Shown here one piece after another: positions 1 to 9,815 of a stretch of DNA of 64,000 nt. The DNA lies in contig JASWHV010000008.1 of NCBI GenBank assembly GCA_030760725.1, forward strand, positions 54,473,671 through 54,537,670, in the 5' to 3' direction. The notes under the pieces are model-generated. The model was not told the origin of the DNA. It was given only the letters and a program-made list of their open reading frames with translations, and did no database searches. Position numbers and translations under genes: made by a program. This stretch comes from Neostapfia colusana (Eukaryota > Streptophyta > Magnoliopsida > Poales > Poaceae). The number at the start of each line of letters is the position of its first letter. Position 1 is the first letter of the stretch.

Positions 1-590
1 TTGCATGACTGTTGAGTCATGGCAACGAGATTGGTCTCGGTGTGAGACGGAATTACTTATGAGATGAGATGGTAGCGAATACGAGATGATATTTGTGAGA
101 TGGCAGCGAATACGAGAAGGTATTCGTGAGCAAGAATGAAGTTGATTAGTGTCTGGAAAGTGATGAACATAACGGAGGTATGTTGGTATTTTAATACATG
201 TTGGGATTACATTCACTTAAAGATAAGTTGCTGTTTTATTGTGGTTTTGATAAATAACTTTGCTTTCTGCAATGAGCCTTTTTATACCTACCTTGTTGTG
301 AGCTACATATCATATTTTCCCGCACTTGCTGAGTACATCATTGTACTCAAACTTGCATTATTATTTCATCATCAGCAATAGGAGAATATTACTATGAAGA
401 CCAAGTGGAGCATTAGGCGTGTAATCTGTCCTCAACCTTGCTTGTGGGGATGGAGCAGAGATGGAGCTACTGCTGCTGTCTAGATTGCTTCCGCATTAGT
501 TAGAAGACTTCCGCTGCTAGAATAAAGACTTCCGCTGTTAGATTAAGACTTCCGCTATTTGCATGAGTCCAAGACTCATGAGACATTATA
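1..590 (+). repeat. Partial LTR of the C-type family, plus orientation
   Basis: This stretch matches the reverse complement of the C LTR (around 36445-37055), including the fragments with CGAATACGAG and the CTTCCGCTG repeats near 485-560. It therefore lies in the opposite orientation to element C. It includes the exon-3-like segment after CAGCAATAG at 367-380. It stops abruptly at about 590, some 140 bp before the LTR end that C shows. The left part is outside the window. Confidence 0.8.
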
Positions 591-647
591 ATGTTTCTCT
601 ATATGAAATATGTATGCATGCATGGATATGAAATTGAGGGTGTTACA
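591..647 (-). repeat. Inverted 57-bp LTR-start fragment
   Basis: Read on the minus strand it begins TGTAACACCCTCAATTTCA and matches the first bases of the LTR of D at 25777. It is joined directly to a plus-oriented C-type LTR on its left and to the interior of the A LTR on its right. I read it as the end of a minus-strand insertion in the 5' LTR of A whose remainder was deleted. Confidence 0.65.
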
Positions 648-1012
648 ACTTTTCCCGCACTTGCTGAGTACGACATGTACTCACCCTTGCATTATCACAT
701 AAACATCAGCAACAGGAGAAGAGTACTTCGAGGACCATGTGGAGTACTAGGCGTGCGAACTACCGTCAACATGCCTGTGGAGTTGAAGATGGAGCCTGCT
801 GCTATTTAGTTCTGTCGTTTAGAGACTTCCGCTGCAAGAATAAGATAGACATTCATGAGTGAGATAATGAGTTGATGTAATAAAGTACTTAAACACTATT
901 TATTCCTGGTTATATTCTGAATTCAATTTGTGGATTACATGTGTATGTGTGATGAACATCCTGGGCACACATATGCATTAACTTGGTTCTGTTTTCGGAA
1001 CCAGGTGTCACA
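648..1012 (+). repeat. Element A, 5' LTR (3' part)
   Basis: It matches 23735-24107, the end of the A 3' LTR, and ends in GGTGTCACA next to a primer binding site. It contains the conserved hairpin TGAGTAC/GTACTCA (665-671 with 677-683) and an exon-3-like segment at 716-750 following CAACAG. The start of the LTR lies left of the window beyond the inserted fragments. Confidence 0.85.
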
Positions 1013-1015
1013 GAT

Positions 1016-1033
1016 TGGCATCAGAGCCACGTT
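1016..1033 (+). other. Primer binding site of element A
   Basis: TGGCATCAGAGCCACGTT, three bases after the LTR end, is the usual complement of the 3' end of initiator tRNA-Met (TGGTATCAGAGCC) with one T-to-C change. Confidence 0.85.
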
Positions 1034-1054
1034 GACCGTAGGATGCAAGCCTAG

Positions 1055-1281
1055 GTAGAATAGACACTCTAAAACACATAGGCACACCCCTCTAAACTGC
1101 TATTTTCGAAAATTGCTTGCTGCTGCACTTTTCTTGTCAATTCAGCCACCGCAAAAGTGCTATTTTCAGCCCCTCTTTTCTCTTCTTTTGGACAGCAACA
1201 CCGTTTCTTCTTGCTCCATAGTTTCTGAAGTTTTGGGAGTTATTTCTTCCTTCTCTAAGGTTTCTCATGTCTTATTTATAG
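1055..1281 (+). other. Candidate leader intron before ORF0 (element A)
   Basis: CTAG|GTAGAA at 1051-1060 is a donor-like site about 20 bases past the primer binding site. The same CCTAGGTAGAA stands at the same place in D, B and B2. The other end is TTATTTATAG directly abutting the ORF0 ATG at 1282. A second acceptor-like site, CTCTCTCCCACAG, ends at 2561 just before the gag start position. Splicing is inferred, not shown. Confidence 0.5.
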
Positions 1282-2256
1282 ATGCCGGTGACCAGGAGCA
1301 CAGCACGCATAAGGACTCGTCCACCACCACGTGGGAGTGCTCTTAACCCCATTGAGGTGTCCGATGGACCATATTGGGAGGATGTGAAGACGGAACCTCA
1401 TGATGAGGGTGAAGTCAATAGATATATGAATGAGGAAGAGGATCAGGAAGAGGTGGAACCATTCAAAGACGATATGGAGGAGGATCCACAAGAACAGCAT
1501 TGGTACGCACCTCAGGAGGAGTTTCACGTGGGCTTACACCCCGTGGAGCATCATGAAACTATGACGAGATAAGATGAACCCGAGGAGGATCCATCCCTTG
1601 CTGAGACCAATAATGAAGGTGATGAATGGGCCAACCATTCAGTTCAAGAATTTCGGTCCGATGGAATGGAAGGAGGACACACATCCAGGGAGCTCAAAGA
1701 ATTTCTGGATTGCTGCAGCCTATACCCGGAGTATCTCCTCAAGAAAGTCCCTCGTCACGGACATGAAGAGTGGAATGCTGATGTAACCATCCTATCTAAC
1801 GGTAGGGTTGTCACTCGGCACTTCACACCCACATGGAGAGCTACAAGGGCAGAAGCTATCGATGCTGCTGCATGGGAAGCACTCACCGGACTGTGCTACG
1901 CCTTCCATGAGCAGCTTGAGGGCACCACTTTTGAGCTGCACCCGTGTCGGAAGAGTGGCACAAGGGAGATCATTGGACCCCATGTAACAGCCCTTTCCAA
2001 CGCACAGGCTGCTGACAAGTCTCAGAGGTTGCTCGTGGAGTTAGGAAACCGCTACGCAGGCACACAAGAAGAGATCCGTTACCTCCGCAAGAAGCTGTAT
2101 TTGCTGGAGAAACAAGAGGAGACTCGTGCCCGCACGGGAGCGAATGGAGCACCAGCGCCATCTAACCCTACATGGACTGCCGACTCACCATGGTGTGTGC
2201 CCATGTATGGACCACCCCCATCACACGGCAAGAACAGCACCGGTTCACATGATTAA
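1282..2256 (+). pseudogene. ORF0 of element A, upstream of gag, one nonsense codon
   Basis: A 325-codon frame (stop included) from ATG 1282 to TAA 2254-2256, broken only by an in-frame TAA at 1570-1572. The first third is acidic. Residues about 136-205 have an alpha-beta-beta-beta-alpha-like pattern, with the motif RATRAEAIDAAAWEAL near residue 185, which looks like the second half of a dsRNA-binding domain. A charged helix-forming segment follows (residues about 250-285, EEIRYLRKKLYLLEKQEE), and the C-terminus holds TWTADSP. The same layout recurs in D, B and B2, so this is a real retrotransposon gene rather than a chance frame. The function is unknown; the dsRBD likeness is a pattern judgement. 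Confidence 0.7.
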
Positions 2257-2561
2257 GTTTGGGATTCCCATTGAATAAGCTGTAATAGGAACGTTAAATC
2301 GTAGTAGCTTGAATAAGAGTGGTGTTTTGAAATTTTGTGATGATTGCTTGTGTTTGTGTGCTGGTGTGAGTCGTGGGACGTTTCGGCGAATGTCCACATC
2401 CACACATAGTGGAGAGATGTGAGATGCTTCGGCATGTGTTCACATCCCCATATAGGCTGAAATTAATAAAAGAAGATATTTAGTTCATACACCTTGATGC
2501 ATAAAGTTGGGGGAATCAATCTAAACTTCTATTTTCTATTCTACTCTACTCTCTCCCACAG

Positions 2562-4075
2562 ATTGTGAGGGAAAACACCAGCCGTCAAAGGAGGAACGCT
2601 CGTGGCAACAATGAACCACAAGAGAATGGCAACGTTGAAGTTCCTGAAAATGCTAACCCCGGGGCTGATGCAAACAACCTTGAACGGTTGATGGCTATGC
2701 AGAACCAGCTCATGCAAACTATTATACAAACCTTGGGACAGATGCAAGCCAACAACAACAACAATCCTAACCCCGTTCCTGCACCCCCACCGCCGCCACC
2801 GCCGCCACCGCTGGCTCACAACAGATTGGGAGAGTTCATGAGGACTAGGCCACCTAATTTTACACAAGCTAATGATCCCATGGAGGCCAATGATTGGTTG
2901 AAGTCCATGGAGAAGAAGCTTTCCATAGTTCAGTGCAATGACCGAGAGAAAGTTCTCTTTGCATCGCACCAACTTATGGGAGCAGCCGCTGACTGGTGGG
3001 ATGCTCTCTGCAATGCTCATGTCAACCAGGAGACTATCACCTTGGCCGAGTTCAAGGAGAGTTTCCGCTCTCATTACGTCCATATTGGAGTCATGATGCT
3101 AAAAAGGCAAGAGTTTGAAGGTCTCCGCCAAGGACGGAAGAGCGTGAATGAGTACCTCAACAAGTTCACACAACTGTCTAGGTATGCCCCGAAGATGTCA
3201 ACTTGGATCAACGGAAGCAGCACTTGTTCATGAGAGGGTTGAACAATGAGATTCAATTTCAACTGCTCAACAACGACTATGCGAACTTCCAGAAGCTAGT
3301 TGACAAAGCCATAGTCGTTGAGAGCAAGATCTGAGAGATCAAGCACGAGGGTAAAAGAAAGATGCCATACCAGCCACAAGGGAGCAATGTACGTCCCTGT
3401 TTCATGCCACCAGCTGCACCACAATATGGCTCGTCCGCTTCTACTTTCCGCCCTGCAAATCCACCTCACCCTAATCGGCCACCGCAGCAACATCCTGTTA
3501 TGCAAGCACCTCGTATGCCTTTGCCTCCTGCGCCCCGTCGAAACATGGGCACCTATGCTCAAAACCAGCCTCGCCCCAACGTTCCTGCTGTTTTGGGAAA
3601 CAAAGCATGCTTTTCATTCGGAGAGGCAGGACACTTTGTAAGTCAATGCCCGATAAAAGGCCTTGGACAGCCGACCAACGCACCAAAACAGAACCCACGG
3701 CTGAATGGAGGAGCTATGCAAGGTAACCGTGGGCAGCAGAACTACGCTCGTGGCAACGTGAATCATGTCTCCGCTGAGGAAGCGCAACAAGCTGAGGACG
3801 TCGTGATTGGTATGTTCCTTGCCAACTCCAACCCAGCCACTGTTTTATTTGATTCCGGAGCATCGCAGTCATTCATATCATCCAAGTATGTTGCCAAGTA
3901 TAATCTGCCCATATCACACATGAAACACACTATGTTGGTTAATTCTCCCGGTGGAGAGATGAGGACTAATATAGTATGTCCAAAAGTAAACCTTAAAATA
4001 AAGGGAGTAGACTTTCTTGCCAACCTTATCGTCTTGGATTCCCAAGGGATTGATATAATACTTGGAATGGATTAG
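2562..4075 (+). pseudogene. Element A gag and protease, frameshifted
   Basis: The frame begins at 2562, where ATG has become ATT (D has ATGGTGAGG at the matching place). Gag shows a poly-proline run near 2785-2812 and the retrotransposon gag domain with AADWWDAL and FRSHY. A frameshift near 3190 moves the rest into another frame, 3362 onward. The CCHC knuckle at 3608-3649 reads CFSFGEAGHFVSQC, so its second Cys is Phe. Protease has the active-site DSG at 3851-3859 in LFDSGASQSF. The frame ends with a premature TAG in GMDW at 4073-4075, probably from TGG. It is not a working gene. Confidence 0.9.
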
Positions 4076-5214
4076 TTAAGCAAGCACAACGGAGTGATTC
4101 AATGTGCTGAGAGGAGCGTGCAGTTGACAAATGAGCACGGTACTCGTATTGAGTTTGAGTCAGCCCAACCGGCGACCGAGAAGGCAGCGTTGAACCACGT
4201 CGAAGAAGCAACATTGGAAAGCATTCCGGTGGTTCAAGAATTTTCAGATGTGTTCCTGGAAGAACTTCCAGGTATGCCACCTGACAGGGACATTGAATTT
4301 GCCATTGATTTAGTACCTGGAACTGTACCTATGGCGAAAAGGCCATATAGGATGCCCGCTAATGAACTAGTAGAACTTAAAAAGCAAATTCAGGAGCAGC
4401 TAGAAAAGGGTTTTATACGCCCAAGCTCGTCACCATGGGGAGCCCCCGTGCTCTTCGTAGACAAGAAGGATGGGACCCAAAGGATGTGTGTGGATTATAG
4501 GTCTCTCAACAAAGTGACGATCAAGAATAAATACCCGCTGCCCCGTATAGAGGACCTATTCGACCAAAGGAAAGGTGCCCGAATTTTCTCCAAGATTGAT
4601 CTTCGGTTGGGATATTTCCAGCTGAAGATTAAGCCCTCCGACATACCCAAGACTGCATTTCGAACACGGTATGGTTCGTATAAGTATACCGTTATGTCTT
4701 TTGGGTTAACAAATGCACCCACATACTTTATGTACCTCATGAATAAGGTCTTCATGGAGTACTTGGACAAGTTTGTCGTTGTTTTCATCGACGATATCAT
4801 GGTGTATTCAAAAAGTGAGGAAGAACATGAAGTAACGCTTGAGGTTGATGTTGCAGAAACTGCGAGAGCGTCAGTTGGATGCCAAGTTCAGCAAGTGTCA
4901 ATTTTGGCTAAAGGAGATATCATTCCTAGGCCACATTATCTCCGAAGGAGGAGTATTGGTTGATTCCGGAAAAGTGGGAGATGTTTTGAAGTGGAGTCAA
5001 CCGTAGAATGTAAGAGATATTCGAAGTTTCCTTGGGATGGCTGGATACTACCGCTGGTTCATCAAGGATTTCTCCAAAATAGCGAAGCTATGACTGAATT
5101 GCTAATGAAGGGAAAAGCATTTCAGTGGACACCAGTGTGCCAAAAAAGCTTTGAGGAGCTCAAGAAAAGACTAACCACAACGCCGGTTTTGGTATTGCCG
5201 GACGTGAGCAAGAG
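4076..5214 (+). pseudogene. Element A reverse transcriptase remnant, RNase H and integrase deleted
   Basis: Continuing in frame after the stop at 4073, the RT is recognisable: ELPGMPPDRDIEFAIDL, RPSSSPWGAPVLFVDKKDG and the catalytic FIDDIMVYS near 4785-4811, which keeps both Asp. A frameshift near 4830 and a stop at about 4961 disrupt the end. The connection region runs in another frame to SKRFSL near 5214 and is then joined straight to the sequence before the polypurine tract. Compared with D (about 32524-34440), roughly 1.9 kb with RNase H, integrase and C-terminus is missing. The copy could only move in trans. Confidence 0.88.
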
Positions 5215-5217
5215 ATT

Positions 5218-5236
5218 CAGTTTAAGGGGGTAGGTT
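5218..5236 (+). other. Polypurine tract region of element A
   Basis: TTTAAGGGGGTAGGTT ends directly at the 3' LTR start (TGTAACACC at 5237). D has the matching AAGGAGGGTAGGT at the same place. Confidence 0.8.
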
Positions 5237-5299
5237 TGTAACACCTTCAAATTCATTTCTATGCATTGCATATATTTTTCATGTAGAGAAACATTATAA

Positions 5300-5560
5300 A
5301 AGAAGTAGAAATGGAGAAAGAACTATAAAAATGGAAAAAGAAACATAGAAATGGAGAAAGAACCATAGAAATAGAGAAAGAACCATAGAAATGAAGAAAG
5401 GACCATAGAAATGGAGGAAGGAACCATAGAAATTGAGAAGACATATACAAATAGAGAAATGGGACATAGAAATGGATAGGGGAATGTAGAAATGGAGAGT
5501 GAGACATAGAAATAGAGAGTGGAATGTATAAATGGAGTAAGTGACATAGAAATTGTGAGG
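5300..5560 (+). repeat. Purine-rich minisatellite in U3 of element A
   Basis: About 14 imperfect copies of an 18-19 bp unit close to ACCATAGAAATGGAGAAAG. The strand is almost free of C. D has only a short irregular purine-rich stretch at the corresponding place (25835-25970), so the array grew in the A lineage. Long frames on the opposite strand are by-products of the repeat. Confidence 0.85.
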
Positions 5561-5766
5561 AATGGGAAAAAGATAGCTGAAATGAGCTATTTTCAATTTC
5601 CACTAAATTTCCCCCAAATCCTCCAAATTCCACAATTCCCCAAAAAAGGGGAATTTTCCCCACATTTGGTGAATTTCCCCCACATTGCTGCCGCACCAAA
5701 TTAATTGGGGAAAAGTTTGTTAGGATTTTTCTCCAATTGGATTAGTATTCTCCCCCCTCCCCCCCT

Positions 5767-5774
5767 TATAAATA
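5767..5774 (+). promoter_or_regulatory. TATA box of the element A 3' LTR
   Basis: TATAAATA in a CCCTTATAAATAGAACCC context, shared with D (26143, 34870) and, on the minus strand, with C (56387). This marks the likely U3/R boundary region. Confidence 0.75.
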
Positions 5775-5890
5775 GAACCCAACCCCCCCTTGGCCGCAGC
5801 CCCCTCCCCCTCCCAAGTCGGCGACTTGGAGGCCCTAGCCCCCAACTCGCCGAGTTGGACCCCCCTCCCCTCGCCGGAGTTCAGCCTCCG

Positions 5891-6016
5891 GTGAGCCCCG
5901 CCGGCGAGCCCCGCCGGTGAGCCCCGCCAATGAGACCCGCCGATGAGCCCCACCGTCGATCCCCGCCGTCGAGCCCCGCCGGCGAGCCCCGTCGTCGAGC
6001 CCCGCCGACGAGCCCG
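5891..6016 (+). repeat. GC-rich 12-bp tandem repeat downstream of the TATA box
   Basis: About ten copies of a unit close to GAGCCCCGCCGG with small changes. It sits in the predicted transcribed leader of the A LTR. The D LTR lacks this expansion. Confidence 0.8.
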
Positions 6017-7690
6017 GTCACGCCTCGCCGTCGCCGGAAAAAGAACCGACGATCTGTCCTGCCCTAATCATCCATAGAAAAACTTCCCGATGCTGCCATT
6101 GCTAGAAGGAAGTCTCTGCCACCAAGGAGGAAGTAAGGTAGGTCTCCCTTACCCATCTTACGACATCACCGCTGTTTCTACGCATCCATTTTCTTCGCCC
6201 CCTTCGAACAGAAACTTTTATGTGTGGACAGATCGTGTTTTGATCGATTTTTGACGGTGGAACTGATCTAGATCTTGAGTCAGGATCATCACCACGTCCA
6301 CACTTGATCCCAGACAACTTGTTCATCATAAAACCCCATGAAAGCCCGTTAAAACATGCAAAAACACGTACAAACTGGATTAATAAAAAAGCACCATAGG
6401 ATTTCCATTCATTTACCCCACTGCATCTTGAGTAAAGTTTGTGCATGATATTTGATTGCTGTAAATTTTGTATGTGCGTGATCACGAGTATAAGAACAAG
6501 CTCAAGAGGCCATCTACGAGGAACTACAGCACCAGGACTTCGAGGCGCTCGAACAGCAAGAACCACGGGAGCAAGGCAAGTGCCCCTTGACCATATTGAT
6601 CCCATGTTTTGAAACTGTTTTGTTCGTGAAAACGTGTACACTTGAGTCAACTTGATGGGACACCCTTTTATAGGAGTTCACTAGTTTTGTTAACCATCCT
6701 TGTCGCCGGGAAAGTTGATGAGTCGGGTATGGTCGTTTTTCCTTTTTGCTTCGCTTAATCTACGGGATAAGGGAAGCTGAATTAAAACTTGGTTAGCTAC
6801 TGCACTCATATGAATAATGATGATGAGAACTTGATGTTAATGAGATCAGGGAGAACTAGGCGAGCTTGATTCATGGATGTTATTGAATGAGATGGTGGTT
6901 TTCTTGCCGTAGATCTAAGGACCGGTTCATGCGAGCACATGCCAGGAAAATAGTGCCACCACAAGGCCAAATATGGATGCGGCTTAGCTGACTCATTAGG
7001 CATGTTGCTAGCTTGTTATGGACCGTTGGATGGCGCAGGGAATGGGAGTCGATGAGGACTGCCCTGGGAACTGTATGGCACAAGAGGGGGCCCGTGGGTG
7101 GGAGAATGGAGATTCGAGCCTGCCGGTGAAACCTCAGTGGGTCCGTACATTCTAGTAGCCCCTTTGTAAAGTCTATTTTGTGATCTCTTGGCCATACACC
7201 GACGGTTGTGTACTGGTATAATGGAGGTTCTGCAGTCGCCGACGGGTGACGAAATCACAAACTTGTGGGTAAAGTGGTGCCACCTCTGTAGAGTGTAAAA
7301 CTATCATGATAGCCATGCTTACGGTTACAAGCACCTGGCCAACTTCCATGATTAGAGGCAAAACTTGGGATGGTTATTCCGTATGTTTGTGGTATGGTCA
7401 TTGGGATTGGTTTTGGGACTGTTTTGAGTCATGAAAGTGAGTTTGGTTTCGATTATACGAATATGAGATGGCTATGAATATTTATGAGTATGAGATGAAC
7501 TTGAGAAAGATTAATGGCTGGATGAGACTTGATAAATGGTGAATTATGATGAAAGAATGTTGCTGTTTTACTTGGTCATATTGGGATTAAATTCACCTAG
7601 AAATAGTTGCTGTTTTTATCATATTTGTGAAATAAAATTTGCTTGCTGCAATGAGCCTTTTTATTCCCTACCTTGTTGAAAGCTACATGT

Positions 7691-9815
7691 TGTCACACCC
7701 GGTTTCTCCGAAGAACAACCGAGTGAATATCACATGTATGCCAGGATCATTTTCTCATACATGTGATGACAAATAGTGAAGCATCATTTATTACAAGCCA
7801 GGTGTCGAATATAAATAATCTTACATAGCATATGTCTCGATGGACGATAATAAGTTCATAACAAGTAAATAAAATAGCAGCGGAATATTATTCTTGTGGG
7901 CTCCGTTACAGGCGCTTCCCGGGGGATTCCATGAACCTAGAAACCTTCTCCGGGTCCAAAGTCTTGATCATTAAACACCACTTCATTATCTTGACCTGAG
8001 CAGCAATATAAACCAACAAATATGCAAGGTTGAGTACCGATGGTACTCAGCAAGTGTGGGAAAGTTATGTCATGCATGGCTAGAGCAAGGAGAGGTTGAA
8101 CTCATGGTTAAAGCACTACGCAATTAATACCTATCACCTTAGCTTATTAAGCACCTATATTACTACACAGGTGAAATGGTCCCAATCTCCCATCCCATCA
8201 TCATAATCAAATAACCATAACATCATTTTCAATGTTAAGCTCCCCGCTTAACATCCTTAACTTCCAAAACCATCACTCCTCTAATCATGAATAAGTCCAA
8301 GCCGCTCTTGACGGTGAGCACGGCTGTCATGGCAGTTTTGACTCTGCAGAGTTTGCACCACTGTACCCACATGTAGTGATTTCATCCCCCGTTGCGGGGT
8401 GGACTAAAAGAACCTCCATTATGCCTGTGGTCACGAACCACATACACACTTCCCAGGTGTGTAGCCAGGAGATCGCTACGAAGCCTTTACAAAGGGATTC
8501 CCGACGAGCGTGGGCCCACTAAGGTTTCACCCCTAACAGCATACAAGAGGCTCCAACCCCGTTGTAGTGGCCCCCTCTTGAGCCTTGCGGTTCATATGGT
8601 AGTCCAGCTGACACCTATTCCCCGCACCATCCAACACACCCATACTACGCCGGGGATACACCTAATTAATTGGCCAAGCTGCCCCATCTCAGCATGTGGT
8701 TGGCACGGTAAAGCCAGGTTACATGCTCCATGAACCGGTCCTTAGGATCCAGGCAAGTACTGAACACAAACCCGAGTCTCGTGCACCCAGCACCAACCAA
8801 AACATCCAACTTGCCTTCATCCCTACCTCTACATAACTCACGATATCTCATTCAAGAGTATGGTAAAATAAACTGATGATCTCATATCCCAAATATCCCA
8901 TTCTAAGCATGGCTAAGCATATGCATAATAATAAATGACATGATAAAATGAATCCCAACCCAAGCTACAAGGAAACAAGGTAATGCAATTCTAGGGAAAC
9001 ATCCTAGCATGGGTTTCATATTTTCAATTGACAATGCAAATAATTCTATCTACACATCCTAGTATAGGAACAAAGTGGTCAAGGACACTTGCCTTCTTGT
9101 TGCTGCTCTGGGAATGGGTAGTCCTGATCTTGGAAAGGAAGAACTTGCTCTGGAGCAGGTTCTACATCATACCATCACACATAGCAAAAGAAAACAACAA
9201 TCCATAAGACATAGTTCACACTTCCACTTCATACAAACCACACATTCCCATTTATGAAAGCCATTCCCATTCCTATGTGTTGTGGTTACTCTATGTGTGT
9301 TGATTTTTGGGCTTACATGCACTTTTAAACATGTGCATATGATTTCTACTTTTGTATTCATATTTATGTTGCATACTATATATGAGTTTCCAATTTAAAT
9401 AAATTCCTTATATTCAATTGATACACCTTTTAGCTTCCAAGTGTGCATGGAGGGTATTTTCCTACTCCAAATGTGTCTTTAGACCTTCTACCAACCCTAA
9501 ACTGAATTCTTTGGATTTTGGAAACTTCATTTATCATTTTCTAGTTATTCATACCTAACTTGCTATATTTTCAGATTTTTTTCCTATGCCTAAATGTGAA
9601 CTTTATTATGAAAATAGTAAGACACCTCATCTAAACAGAATAGGTTTTGGGTCTAAAATATTAAATAATATATTTAACTTCTCCCCTGATGTGAACTATT
9701 TTACATTTATTTTACTAATTTTCAGAATTATTCTCTACTTAAAAATGTGTCCCTATAACTAATAAATGTGAATAATCAATTAGACAGATTCATTTCAGCC
9801 AAAAATCTATTTTTA
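7691..9815 (-). repeat. Element B, 3' LTR (part distal to the coding region)
   Basis: On the plus strand it starts TGTCACACCCGG, the complement of the LTR end. Exon-3-like (7937-7995, 59 nt) and exon-2-like (9093-9161, 69 nt) segments are open and have the same lengths as in B2. The hairpin TGAGTACC/GGTACTCA lies near 8031. It is cut at 9815 by the solo LTR. Confidence 0.9.

Larger units (their letters stand above)
5237..7690 (+). repeat. Element A, 3' LTR (first part)
   Basis: Begins TGTAACACC. U3 holds a purine-rich tandem array (5300-5560) and a TATA box (TATAAATA at 5767-5774), followed by a GC-rich 12-bp array (5891-6016). An exon-1-like frame starts at ATG 6090 and ends at a donor-like GTAAGG at 6133; exon-2-like 6492-6575 ends at AG|GCAAGTGCC, but its acceptor AG is mutated (TAT). 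The part at 7000-7320 contains a block conserved in all LTR families here. It is cut at 7690 by element B (target CATGT at 7686-7690). Confidence 0.85.

Noticed and set aside
5259..5699. Long minus-strand frames rich in Ser, Phe and Leu
   Set aside because: They are the translation of the purine-rich minisatellite, open in several frames at once.
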